A DNA stretch of 64,000 nucleotides from UBA6182 sp964479585 (GTDB taxonomy: Bacteria > Bacillota_I > Bacilli_A > Erysipelotrichales > Erysipelotrichaceae), in NCBI GenBank assembly GCA_964479585.1, contig CAYZMP010000003.1, positions 7,873-71,872 of the forward strand, given 5' to 3'. Position 1 is the first letter of the stretch. Each line of letters starts with the position of its first letter. The position numbers were made by a program, and so were the translations under genes. Positions 7,970-16,819 of this stretch are shown one piece after another. The notes under the pieces were generated by a model, which was given only the letters and a program-made list of their open reading frames with translations, did not search any database and had not been told where the DNA came from.

Positions 7970-9487
7970 TTATTCGCCTCCTTGTAGTGCATCAATGGCG
8001 GTTCTAACTGCACGATTTGCAGAAACAGAAGTCATTGTAGCACCAGCAACGGAATCAACTGTAATACTATCATCATCAAAGGATAATCCTTCATATTGTT
8101 CTAAGTAAGTTGTTGTATTAATAGGATCACTAATACCAGGAGTATCGTTCATCTCTACTACAACAACAGACACTATTGTATTATCGGATGTGTTTAATGC
8201 AACTTCAAAGATATTTGGCTCTGCATCATCATATCCACCTTCTAATACTGCATAACCTCTAGAAGAAATTGTATATGTAATCACATCACCATCTTCACTT
8301 TGATTTACAACCTCACCAGCAACACGTGCGGTGATATCATCAAATATTCCAATTGGTTCTCCAAAGTTAACAGTAATATCACCATTATCTCCGTTATCTC
8401 CATTAGAAGGATCTTCAGCTGCTACAGCTTCCATTTGTGTCGCTACACCACCCATCAGTAACATGCCAACAACTAGTGTAACCACAAAAGCTGTAATATA
8501 CTTTTTCTCTTTTTCATATTGCCAACCATCGGTAAATCTTTCGATTGTTGGTGTTAAAATGTTCATTAATAAGATGGAATACACAACTCCACCTGGAAGA
8601 TTTGCTTGTACACGAATTAAAACGGTAATAATTGCAGCCCCAACTGCAAAGATAATTCTTCCTGAAGCTGATGTAGGGTTTGTAACTGGATCTGTTAGCA
8701 TAAAAACTGCTCCAAATACAGCTCCACCTGCAATTACATGATATGTTGGATACCAAATGCCAACACCATGGACAAGTGCAATAACCCAAGCTAATACGAA
8801 AATTGTTCCTAAATAGAATACTGGTATACGCCAATCAAGAACTTTTCTAAAGGCTAAGATAGCACCAACAACAAGTAGAAGTAGTGCACTTGTTTCACCT
8901 AATGCTCCAGGATACCATCCTACAAATAAATTAAACAATCCACCGAAACTTTCTAAGAAAGCTTCTGTAGCAACTGCATCGGTGATTAACCAGCCACGTT
9001 GAGCAATAGAAGCAATTGGTGTTGCAGATGTCGTTAAGTCAGCAGCTACACGACCTGCAAAAGCAGTTAAGATTACAGTACGACCTACTGCAGCTGGATT
9101 AAAAATATTATGACCAAATCCACCAAACAATAGTTTACCAATTAATATAGCAAACACAGTTCCAACACCCATAGCATAAAAAGTCATGTTAATTGGAACC
9201 ATTAATACTAGTATAATCGCTGTTACCCAAGGAAATGATCCTTGTAAATGTTTGCCAATTGGCTTTTTAAGAACTAGACACCAAAGAACTTCAGTGACTA
9301 AAGACACCCCTACCGCTGTTGCAAACAACAACAGTGCGTGGATAACATAACTCATATCATATTCAACATAGTAGTAAGCTAAGCTGAAAATAAACACAGC
9401 AAGCAACCCAAGGGTTAGTTCAAACATGATGTTTTGAGTTGATTGTCTAATACGTTGATTTGGTGACACTCTAAATGTAAATTTCAT
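7970..9487 (-). CDS. rnfD: RnfD fused to an extra FMN-binding domain
   Basis: 505 aa, against about 310-350 for a normal RnfD. Residues 1-350 are the membrane subunit (NqrB-like), with its own flavinylation motif TSATP (Thr156) and the typical WYPTYHVIAGG and MLTDPVTNPTS segments. After the last helix comes a linker rich in Asp, Asn and Gly (about 358-372), then an FMN-binding domain (about 375-500) ending AGATMTS (Thr484). That extension matches the second domain of RnfG. It is one uninterrupted reading frame, so it is a true fusion. It would place a second covalent flavin outside the membrane on RnfD. Confidence 0.94.
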   Translation of the reverse strand: MKFTFRVSPNQRIRQSTQNIMFELTLGLLAVFIFSLAYYYVEYDMSYVIHALLLFATAVGVSLVTEVLWCLVLKKPIGKHLQGSFPWVTAIILVLMVPINMTFYAMGVGTVFAILIGKLLFGGFGHNIFNPAAVGRTVILTAFAGRVAADLTTSATPIASIAQRGWLITDAVATEAFLESFGGLFNLFVGWYPGALGETSALLLLVVGAILAFRKVLDWRIPVFYLGTIFVLAWVIALVHGVGIWYPTYHVIAGGAVFGAVFMLTDPVTNPTSASGRIIFAVGAAIITVLIRVQANLPGGVVYSILLMNILTPTIERFTDGWQYEKEKKYITAFVVTLVVGMLLMGGVATQMEAVAAEDPSNGDNGDNGDITVNFGEPIGIFDDITARVAGEVVNQSEDGDVITYTISSRGYAVLEGGYDDAEPNIFEVALNTSDNTIVSVVVVEMNDTPGISDPINTTTYLEQYEGLSFDDDSITVDSVAGATMTSVSANRAVRTAIDALQGGE

Positions 9488-9490
9488 GTT

Positions 9491-10786
9491 TTACGCCCCT
9501 TTCCTTAGTTGTAATGCTTTTTTAGCACGTTTAACACCTTCGGTTACATCTAAACGTGATGGACATACATAAGAACATAATCCACATTCGATACATTGAT
9601 CAGCACGAAGTTGTGCAATAAGATCAACATTTTTTGTTTCTTCTGCATTGTTTATACGTACTGGCAACAATCCTGCTGGACAGTAGTCGTTACATTTACC
9701 ACAACGTAAACAAGCAATTGGATCTAAAGGTTTTGTTTTTAATATTGTGATTGCATTGGTGTATGGAGTTACAACAAATTGATCATTAACAATCGTTTTC
9801 CCCATCATTGGTCCACCAGCGATACAACTAATTTGTTCGCCTGTATAACCACCAAGTTGAGCTACAATATCGGATGTTGGTGTACCAACAGCCACAAATA
9901 CATTAGAAGGTTTTGAAACACCATCACCACTTACGGTAACCATTTTATATGTTGGTGTTTCACCTTTTGTTAATGCTTGACCAAAAGCGATGGCTGTCGT
10001 TGCATTATTAACAACCAAGCCTAACTCACTTGGTAACTTGTCATAACGTTTTTTAAATATTTGATAAACCAGTGTTCTTTCCCAACCCATTGGATACACA
10101 TCTGGTACTGCTTTAATTTCAATAGTTGGATAATTTTCAACAGCTTTCTCTAATTTTGCAATTAAAGCCTTTTTTGTCTTTTTAACAGAAATCATTGCTT
10201 TTTGAGCCTGTGCCATTTTTATCATCGCAGAAGTACCTACAAGTAAATCCTCTAAGTAGTTTTCCATCATTCGATAATCAGCAGTAATATATGGTTCACA
10301 CTCAACACCGTTAATAACGATGGTATGAATATCTTTTGCGAATTTATATTTAATATAAGATGGGAATCCAGCTCCTCCCATTCCTACTATTCCTGCATTC
10401 ATCATAAAATCAATTAATTCTTCACGAGAAGCACTTTCATAGTTTACTGGTTCTAATGTTTGAGCTTTCTCATTTTGTCCATCATTTTCAATTACGATAT
10501 GGTCTATAGGTTTTAAAGAAGCATGCATTACTTTCTTAATGCCCTTTACTACACCTGAGACTGGCGAGAACAATGGTACTGTAAAATTATCGTTTCTAAC
10601 TGCAAGCTTTGTGTTCACAAAAACACGGTCATTTTCTTTCACTAATACTTCGAAACTTGTAGAAAGTCCGTTTATTAATGGGATGTAGACCGTCTTAGGA
10701 GCTTGTATAGTTACGATATCATTGTAGTTGGTCAACTCCTTATGTCCATCGACATGTAATTGGCTTGGACCGATCCATACTGACAT
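9491..10786 (-). CDS. rnfC: Rnf complex NADH-side subunit RnfC
   Basis: 431-aa peripheral subunit that binds FMN and NAD(H) and carries two [4Fe-4S] clusters. Visible motifs are the glycine-rich GMGGAGFPSYIK of the nucleotide/FMN site, a SLBB-like middle part, and two C-terminal ferredoxin motifs, CLRCGKCNDYCPAG and CIECGLCSYVCPSR. It lacks the long N-terminal extension of some RnfC proteins. I use the ATG at 10786, which has AGGTGG just upstream; an ATG 19 codons earlier has no ribosome site. First gene of the operon. Confidence 0.96.
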   Translation of the reverse strand: MSVWIGPSQLHVDGHKELTNYNDIVTIQAPKTVYIPLINGLSTSFEVLVKENDRVFVNTKLAVRNDNFTVPLFSPVSGVVKGIKKVMHASLKPIDHIVIENDGQNEKAQTLEPVNYESASREELIDFMMNAGIVGMGGAGFPSYIKYKFAKDIHTIVINGVECEPYITADYRMMENYLEDLLVGTSAMIKMAQAQKAMISVKKTKKALIAKLEKAVENYPTIEIKAVPDVYPMGWERTLVYQIFKKRYDKLPSELGLVVNNATTAIAFGQALTKGETPTYKMVTVSGDGVSKPSNVFVAVGTPTSDIVAQLGGYTGEQISCIAGGPMMGKTIVNDQFVVTPYTNAITILKTKPLDPIACLRCGKCNDYCPAGLLPVRINNAEETKNVDLIAQLRADQCIECGLCSYVCPSRLDVTEGVKRAKKALQLRKGA

Positions 10787-10865
10787 AAATCCACCTAATC
10801 CTTTCCTATTAAATACAGTTGAAATATGCAAAACACTTGACATGTTAACATTTTATTTCTAACTT

Positions 10866-10871
10866 ATTATA
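10866..10871 (-). promoter_or_regulatory. -10 element of the Rnf operon promoter
   Basis: A perfect TATAAT lies on the minus strand about 80 nt upstream of the rnfC start, with only a weak -35 match (TTTCAC) 16 nt further up. It would drive the whole rnfCDGEA-x-B operon, divergent from apbE. Confidence 0.55.
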
Positions 10872-10987
10872 ACACAGAAATGTTAGAGTGAAAGCTACGT
10901 TTTGACGTTTTTATAATTTTTTCACAAATCAACTTATTTTAGATTTTATGCATTTTATTAAGAATAATATTAATCTACAATAAGCTA

Positions 10988-10996
10988 TGATATAAT
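10988..10996 (+). promoter_or_regulatory. Extended -10 promoter of apbE
   Basis: TGATATAAT, an extended -10 element, sits 16 nt before the apbE ATG. No convincing -35 box is visible. Confidence 0.6.
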
Positions 10997-11011
10997 GACG
11001 GCGGTGATAAA

Positions 11012-12142
11012 ATGAAAAGAATTATTGTTGGCTTTATGAGCCTTTTACTTATATTAAGTGCATGTACTCCCACTCAACGTAGTGAGTATCAACGATTTGA
11101 TCAATCGACTTTTGATGCTGGGTTTGATACGGTCATACGTTTAATTGCTTATACAAAAGATAGACAAGAATTTGATGATTATTTTGAACAAATGACCATT
11201 GATTTCTTTTATCTCAACACGTTATTTGATAAGTACAATGATTATGAAGGCATTAATAATATTAAAACAATCAACGATAATGCTGGGGTTGCTCCAGTTG
11301 AAGTTGATCCATTTATTATTGATTTATTAAAAATGAGTAAATATTGGTATGATAATGGCGAACAATTAATGGATGTCACTTTTGGTGCTGTATTAAATAT
11401 ATGGCATGACTATCGTGAATTAGGATTAGCTGAAAACAACGATGGTAACGGTGGACCAATTCCTTCAGTTAATATTTTAGAAGAAGCTGCACAGTGTACT
11501 GGTTTTGAGTTTTTAGAAATTAACGAAGAAGAGAGCACGGTATTTCTAACACAACCATGTGCTTCATTAGATGTCGGTGCAACAGCAAAAGGATATGCAA
11601 CGGAAGTAGTCGCAAGAAGTCTTGAGTCTGCTGGAATGAAGTATGGTTTGCTTAGTGCAGGTGGAAATGTTCGTAGTATTAATACTCGTGATGATGGTGA
11701 AGCTTGGGGTGTAGGTATCGAACTTCCTGAAATGTTTTCACAACGTTCTGCAGACACACTTCGGATCCCATCTTCAATATCTATTGTGACTAGCGGTGAC
11801 TATCAACGATACTATGAAGGTGTTGATGGCAATCGATATCACCATTTAATTAATCCAAGAACGTTGTTTCCCGAATCATATTTCCATAGTGTAACTGCTG
11901 TAACAGAAGATTCTGGTATTGCGGATGCATTATCAACTATTTTATTTTTAATGGATTATGATGAAGGAATTAACTTCATTAATAAAATACAATCTGAGAA
12001 TCCTGACGAGCTTATTGGTGCATTTTGGATTTTCCATAAAGACCAAGAAGCACCTACAAATGCAATTATTGCAGAAAGTGAAGGATATATGGTCGCTATA
12101 ACAGAGTCCTTAATCCCTTACTCTCGAGTTTTTAATCCATAG
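11012..12142 (+). CDS. apbE: FAD:protein FMN transferase ApbE (lipoprotein)
   Basis: 376-aa exported lipoprotein (signal peptide with lipobox LSAC, Cys18). ApbE splits FAD and attaches FMN to Ser/Thr in (S/A)GAT-type motifs of extracytoplasmic proteins. Recognisable family segments include FDAGFDTVIRL near the N-terminus, MDVTFGAVLNIWH, SLDVGATAKGYATE with the FAD/Mg site, LLSAGGNVRSI, and the C-terminal RYHHLINPRTLFP and ADALSTILFLM. Its substrates are almost certainly RnfG and RnfD, encoded divergently 225 bp away, which together offer four candidate FMN sites. It ends just before the LtaS-like gene, probably one transcript. Confidence 0.96.
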   Translation: MKRIIVGFMSLLLILSACTPTQRSEYQRFDQSTFDAGFDTVIRLIAYTKDRQEFDDYFEQMTIDFFYLNTLFDKYNDYEGINNIKTINDNAGVAPVEVDPFIIDLLKMSKYWYDNGEQLMDVTFGAVLNIWHDYRELGLAENNDGNGGPIPSVNILEEAAQCTGFEFLEINEEESTVFLTQPCASLDVGATAKGYATEVVARSLESAGMKYGLLSAGGNVRSINTRDDGEAWGVGIELPEMFSQRSADTLRIPSSISIVTSGDYQRYYEGVDGNRYHHLINPRTLFPESYFHSVTAVTEDSGIADALSTILFLMDYDEGINFINKIQSENPDELIGAFWIFHKDQEAPTNAIIAESEGYMVAITESLIPYSRVFNP

Positions 12143-12153
12143 GAGTAAAGTTT

Positions 12154-14124
12154 ATGAATAAAAAGACATTTGTATATTGGATTTTGTATTCATTATCCTT
12201 TATTTATACAGAGACACTCTTTGTTGTTTTAAGCGAGTTTAGTTTTTTCTCCATCAGTAGAGTTCGAATGCTTTTATTTGTCTTAAGTTTTAGTTTACTA
12301 CTCGCAATTATCACTAGTTTACTGCCTAAAAAAATAGCTGGATTGTTTTTGTTTTTCACATTATTTTTGTACTCGTTTTATGTTCTGTTTCAATCTTCCT
12401 TTTATGATTACATGGGATATTACTTAAGTGTAAATACTGCAAAAACAACAGCTGGAAATGTCAGTGAGTTTGTGTTGGATTTTATTAGAGCTATCCAACC
12501 TTTGTACTTATTGTATTTTGTGCCTCTTATTGTTTTGTTTTTATCCATTAAAACTAAGTTTCTTATTCTACCTACGTGGAAGGTTTCAATAAAACAGACT
12601 TTTACTTCCATTCTACTGTTAGTGCTTGTTCACTTTCTTTCTTTAGGAAGTTTATATATTTTACATAACCCTACACAAATGTATACGCCAGTAGAGTTGT
12701 ATAAAAATCCTGCTCAATCTTTTTTAGCCATTCAAGAGCTTGGTGTAAATCGATATGGTGTTCGAGATTTTTGGACTTTGTTTAATGGCAATGACAATAA
12801 CCCTGTGATTGTAGATCCTACAATTCCTAATGATGATACACCAATTGACCAACCTGAGCCTGAAGATGATTTTGATAGAGTAGTTTTAACCGACAAATGG
12901 AAAGAGCTGCGAGATAATGAGACAAACTCAAGAATCAAGCAAATTGATGATTATTTATTGGCAAAAGATATAGTACCAAAAAATGACAAAACCGGGTTGT
13001 TTAAAGATAAAAATCTCGTGTTTATTATGGTTGAAGCTTTGGATTATATGGCTATTCATCCTGAGTTAACACCAACATTGTATTCAATCACTACAGAGGG
13101 ATGGCATTTTAACAACCATCATGCTGTTCGAGCATCATGTACAACAGGAGAAAGTGAGTTTATGGGTCTTCTTTCCATCATACCTTCTGTTTCAGTATGC
13201 TCACCTTATGAATACGCTGATAATGAATATACGTTGTCCGCCTTCAATTTATTTAAAGATAATGGGTATTCGGTGTCTTCATACCATAGTTATTTTGATC
13301 AATTTTATCCAAGAAGTGAGTGGCATGAGAATATGGGGAGTGAGTTTTATCATAGTGATCACATGGATATTCAAGTCCTACAAGGATGGCCAAGTGACTA
13401 CAATCTATTTGAAGAGTCATATAAGAAAATAAGAACTTATTCTGAACCTTTTATGTCATTTATCACTACTGCTGCTATGCATTTTCCATATGATGCTGAT
13501 TCGGTGCTTGGTAATCGTTACTTGCAAGAAGTAAATCAAGTGTATCCTGATGCTCCTATCGAAGTTAAAAGGTATTTATCAAAAGCAATTGATTTTGACA
13601 AAGGCTTAGCACGACTATTTGAGTTATTAAAGGAAGATGGGAAGTTTGATGACACTGTATTTGTACTATATGGTGACCATCATCCATTTCGTATGAATGG
13701 AAACTTCATTAACCAATATACAGCTGATATTGACCGTTTTGATGGTTTCAACATGGATTTAAATCCTTTGCTAATATACAACAGTGAAATTGAGGCGAAA
13801 ACTTATTCAATGTTAAGTTGGCAAATTGATTTGTTGCCAACTATTGCTAATCTTTTTGATTTAGATTATGATCCACGATTGTATATGGGAAAAGATTTGT
13901 TTGATTCAAACGATAACATTATCATATTTACAAATAGCAGTTGGAAAACAAACAAAGGGAATTTCTACGCAACCACACAACAATTTATCCCTAATAATGA
14001 AAACAACACTTACACTACCGAAGAAATTGTGGCCATCAACCAATTTGTTAGAAATCAGTTTTTAATTAGTGAGGAAATACTTGATACTGATTACTACGCT
14101 TACCGTAAAGAAATTATTCCATAA
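12154..14124 (+). CDS. LTA-synthase-like phosphoglycerol transferase (sulfatase superfamily)
   Basis: 656-aa membrane enzyme: about five N-terminal helices (residues 8-175), a Pro/Asp-rich linker (about 215-242), then an extracellular alkaline-phosphatase-type domain. Metal and catalytic residues are visible as VEALD (Glu294), the nucleophile region CTTGESEF (Thr330 or Thr331) and GDHHPF. Family members polymerise glycerol phosphate from phosphatidylglycerol into lipoteichoic acid or make its primer. TAGGAG precedes the ATG and overlaps the apbE stop. The two glycolipid glycosyltransferases at 50.6-53.6 kb could make its lipid anchor. It could also modify another envelope glycan. Confidence 0.85.
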   Translation: MNKKTFVYWILYSLSFIYTETLFVVLSEFSFFSISRVRMLLFVLSFSLLLAIITSLLPKKIAGLFLFFTLFLYSFYVLFQSSFYDYMGYYLSVNTAKTTAGNVSEFVLDFIRAIQPLYLLYFVPLIVLFLSIKTKFLILPTWKVSIKQTFTSILLLVLVHFLSLGSLYILHNPTQMYTPVELYKNPAQSFLAIQELGVNRYGVRDFWTLFNGNDNNPVIVDPTIPNDDTPIDQPEPEDDFDRVVLTDKWKELRDNETNSRIKQIDDYLLAKDIVPKNDKTGLFKDKNLVFIMVEALDYMAIHPELTPTLYSITTEGWHFNNHHAVRASCTTGESEFMGLLSIIPSVSVCSPYEYADNEYTLSAFNLFKDNGYSVSSYHSYFDQFYPRSEWHENMGSEFYHSDHMDIQVLQGWPSDYNLFEESYKKIRTYSEPFMSFITTAAMHFPYDADSVLGNRYLQEVNQVYPDAPIEVKRYLSKAIDFDKGLARLFELLKEDGKFDDTVFVLYGDHHPFRMNGNFINQYTADIDRFDGFNMDLNPLLIYNSEIEAKTYSMLSWQIDLLPTIANLFDLDYDPRLYMGKDLFDSNDNIIIFTNSSWKTNKGNFYATTQQFIPNNENNTYTTEEIVAINQFVRNQFLISEEILDTDYYAYRKEIIP

Positions 14125-14153
14125 AAAACTGCTCAATATCATTAGCAGTTTTT
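14124..14153. terminator. Bidirectional terminator between the ltaS-like gene and vanY
   Basis: Perfect 10-bp stem (14124-14133 with 14144-14153), 10-nt loop, A-rich on one side and T-rich on the other, between convergent genes. Confidence 0.9.
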
Positions 14154-15026
14154 TTATTGTGCTAAGAATTCTTCATAAGTACAATTACACTCATAAATTT
14201 TCGCTGCTAATTCTTTACCTACAAATCGAAAATGCCAAGGTTCATGTATATATCCTGTGATATGCGTTTTATTTTGTGGATATCTTAGAATAAAGCCAAA
14301 GTGATGAGCATTTTGACTTAACCACTTCCCTTCCTCTGTATTACCAAACTGATGACTAATTCCACCAATTTCAGCTGAGGATAAATCAACTGCTAGTCCT
14401 GTTTGATGTTCACTATGACCAGCTCGAGCACTGTAAGTATCAGCTGAAGTTTGACCATTTCGACTTACGTAGTTTTGATAAATAGTTGCTTGTGTATTAT
14501 AACTTCGATACGCTGATACAATGACAATGATGTAACCGTGTGTTTCTTTTGCACTTAAAATCATCTCACTTAATGCATAATAAGCCACATCCCTTAAATA
14601 GTGCTTACGGTTGTCTAATTGATACATCGTTGACAATACTAAATTATTGGGGACATAATCACTAGGAAGTTGGTTTTGCTTGTTAACTAAAACATCTATT
14701 GTAGCTGGGTTACTTATTAGTTGAATATGTTGATAAAATGGGTCTTCGTACGACTTGTTTTCATTTTTTTCTCTTGCAATACGTTCTTGCTGTTCACGAA
14801 TTTTTTTATCTTGCAACAAACGTTCTTGTCGTAAGAATTCTTGTTGATTATTATACTCAATTCTTTGTTGAATATCGTTTTTATACTCTTTAATAGGCTT
14901 AATTAGTTCGAAACTTCGTTTAGGAAAAAGCGATTTATCCACGATATATTTTTGTTCATCTTTATTTTGTGTACAACTAAAAAGTGCTGCTACGACAATC
15001 ACTATTACGATCCATCTTTGTCTCAT
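14154..15026 (-). CDS. vanY: D-alanyl-D-alanine carboxypeptidase, VanY/LdcB family lipoprotein
   Basis: 290-aa exported lipoprotein (lipobox ending SC, Cys18), then a Gln/Arg/Glu-rich coiled-coil stretch (about residues 45-90), then a peptidase M15B domain. The zinc and catalytic signature is clear: SARAGHSEHQTGLAVDLS and HEPWHFRFVG. Such enzymes trim the terminal D-Ala of peptidoglycan stem peptides. Together with alanine racemase (39.9 kb) this implies D-Ala-containing wall material or at least its precursors, notable for a lineage close to wall-less bacteria. AGGTG precedes the ATG. It appears monocistronic. Confidence 0.92.
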   Translation of the reverse strand: MRQRWIVIVIVVAALFSCTQNKDEQKYIVDKSLFPKRSFELIKPIKEYKNDIQQRIEYNNQQEFLRQERLLQDKKIREQQERIAREKNENKSYEDPFYQHIQLISNPATIDVLVNKQNQLPSDYVPNNLVLSTMYQLDNRKHYLRDVAYYALSEMILSAKETHGYIIVIVSAYRSYNTQATIYQNYVSRNGQTSADTYSARAGHSEHQTGLAVDLSSAEIGGISHQFGNTEEGKWLSQNAHHFGFILRYPQNKTHITGYIHEPWHFRFVGKELAAKIYECNCTYEEFLAQ

Positions 15027-15080
15027 CTAATCACCTACTATTTCTTACTTTATCATAATCACCTTATCCCTTTCTTCCTT

Positions 15081-15106
15081 ATAAAAAAGCCTGCTTTAAC
15101 AGGCTT
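15081..15106 (-). terminator. Terminator of the S1-pgi transcript
   Basis: Seven-bp stem (15087-15093 with 15100-15106) with a 6-nt loop, followed on the minus strand by six T; overlaps the pgi stop codon. Confidence 0.85.
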
Positions 15107-16388
15107 AATCTTCTTTCTTTAATAGTTTGAACATGTTTCTTTTGTACACTTCAACACCTGGTTGATTAAATGGATTAACATCCATTAAGTAAACACTCAT
15201 TGCTACTGCTTTAAAATAGAAGTAGATGAGATAACCAAAGGTATACGCATTATCATTTGGGATATTGATAATAATATTGGGTACTTCACCTTCTTGTGTA
15301 TGTGCTAATAAAGTTCCTTGCATGGCTTGTTCGTTAATCCAATGTAAATTTTTTCCTACAAGATAATTTAACTTGTCATCATCATTACGTAGTGCTGGAA
15401 CTACAGCATCCATTTTTGGTGTTTCAACATTTAAGATGGTTTCAAAGAAGATTTTCTTTCCTTCTTGAATAAACTGTCCCATGGAATGTAAGTCGGTGGA
15501 GAAAATGACAGAGGCTGGAAATAATCCTTTTCCTTCTTTACCTTCTGATTCTCCAAAGAGTTGTTTCCACCATTCTGCTAACATGGCATAATGGCTTTCA
15601 TATCCAACAAATATTTCCACATCTTTGTTTTGCTTTTCAATTAGTTTTCTTGCTAATCCATATTGATATGCAGGATTTTTTTCTAAATCACTTGTGTTTA
15701 AATCTTCAAAAGCTTGTTTTGATCCTTCCATTAATTGATCAATGTCTATACCTGCACAAGCAATAGGTAATAATCCTACTGATGTAAAGACTGAATATCT
15801 TCCACCAATATCATCAGGAATGCTTAACTTTTCATAATTGTATGTTTGATTTTTAACCAACTCATATAACGTACCTTTGTTTTTGTCGGTTGTGGCTATA
15901 ATGCGCTTAGCACTTTCTTCCACACCGTAACGATTTTCCATGTAATTACGAATCATGCGAAATGCTAGTGCTGTTTCTGTTGTGGTACCTGATTTTGAAA
16001 TTACGTTTAAAAATACTGACTTGTTTCTGATTCTTTCAAGGATTTGAACCAATGCGGTGGATGAAAATGTATTCCCAACATAAATAATTTCTAATTTATC
16101 ATCACCATATAGTCCATTAACAAACTCAATTGCTGCTCGTGCACCTAAGTATGAGCCACCAATACCACAGACTAATAAAACATCTCCTTTTTCACGAATG
16201 TTCTTTGCAAGAGATTTTACTTTAGCAAACTCATCTTTATCATAGTTAATTGGCCAGTCAACCCATCCTAGATAATCATTTCCCTTATGTGTTTTTTCAT
16301 GAATCCAATGATGAATCTTGTCAACTTCTGATTGATACTCATTCAAATTTTGTTTTAACTTCGCATGTGATAAATCAACTTTAATCAT
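15105..16388 (-). CDS. pgi: Glucose-6-phosphate isomerase
   Basis: 427-aa cytosolic enzyme interconverting glucose 6-phosphate and fructose 6-phosphate. Typical elements: LVCGIGGSYLGARAA (sugar-phosphate loop), NVISKSGTTTETALAFR (SIS phosphate-binding motif), the catalytic Glu region GESEGKEGKGLFP, and the C-terminal PFNQPGVEVYKRNMF with the active Lys. Normal length for the short Firmicutes-type enzyme. Its ATG lies inside the end of the upstream S1-domain gene, so the two are co-transcribed. It links the GH13 sugar enzymes of this window to glycolysis. Confidence 0.98.
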   Translation of the reverse strand: MIKVDLSHAKLKQNLNEYQSEVDKIHHWIHEKTHKGNDYLGWVDWPINYDKDEFAKVKSLAKNIREKGDVLLVCGIGGSYLGARAAIEFVNGLYGDDKLEIIYVGNTFSSTALVQILERIRNKSVFLNVISKSGTTTETALAFRMIRNYMENRYGVEESAKRIIATTDKNKGTLYELVKNQTYNYEKLSIPDDIGGRYSVFTSVGLLPIACAGIDIDQLMEGSKQAFEDLNTSDLEKNPAYQYGLARKLIEKQNKDVEIFVGYESHYAMLAEWWKQLFGESEGKEGKGLFPASVIFSTDLHSMGQFIQEGKKIFFETILNVETPKMDAVVPALRNDDDKLNYLVGKNLHWINEQAMQGTLLAHTQEGEVPNIIINIPNDNAYTFGYLIYFYFKAVAMSVYLMDVNPFNQPGVEVYKRNMFKLLKKED

Positions 16389-16743
16389 TATGTTCTTCCT
16401 TCCATTGTTTAATCCATTGAGGTAGAAGTTTAGATAGTGTTTGAAATCCTAAATTGCTTTCTGGAAGCTTTTGATCCTTTAATTTAGTACGATATCGACG
16501 CATAGGACGCTGATAAATCTGCTTTAATGACAGCTTTAATTTGTTTTGGTTTTCATTTACCTCTAATATTTTTAGATGCAAACAATCACCAATTTGAACA
16601 TACTGGCTAATATCTTTTACATAGTTGTCTGCCAACTCTGAGATATGAATTAATCCAGATGTTTCTTTATCAATATAAACAAATGCTCCATATGGTTGAA
16701 TGCCTGTAACATACCCAACTACAACTTGTCCTACTCTATACAT
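16381..16743 (-). CDS. S1 RNA-binding protein (YugI/GSP13/CvfD-like)
   Basis: 120-aa protein: an S1 domain in residues 1-75 (VGYVTGIQPYGAFVYIDKE, then GLIHISELAD and KLSLKQ) and a basic, Pro-containing tail. Small S1 proteins of this layout in Gram-positives bind RNA or ribosomes and act as general stress or virulence regulators. Its promoter is one half of the mirror-image divergent promoter at 16768-16802, and it is followed by pgi with overlap. The exact target is unknown. Confidence 0.88.
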   Translation of the reverse strand: MYRVGQVVVGYVTGIQPYGAFVYIDKETSGLIHISELADNYVKDISQYVQIGDCLHLKILEVNENQNKLKLSLKQIYQRPMRRYRTKLKDQKLPESNLGFQTLSKLLPQWIKQWKEEHND

Positions 16744-16767
16744 CGCCTACTACCTCTGTTTGAAGTA

Positions 16768-16802
16768 ATTATATCACATACAAAACTATCATGTGATATA
16801 AT
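16768..16802. promoter_or_regulatory. Mirror-image divergent promoter
   Basis: A 9-bp inverted repeat (16771-16779 and 16791-16799, 11-nt centre) contains an extended -10 element (TGATATAAT) on each strand: TATAAT at 16797-16802 for the PAP2-like gene and at 16768-16773 on the minus strand for the S1-pgi operon. The two cores overlap the palindrome, so one bound protein could control both genes. Confidence 0.65.
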
Positions 16803-16819
16803 CAAAAAGAGGTGAAAAT

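Noticed and set aside
8514..8834. 106-aa frame inside rnfD
   Set aside because: Same-strand shadow in another reading frame of a clearly coding gene, with Ser/Cys/Trp-rich nonsense composition.
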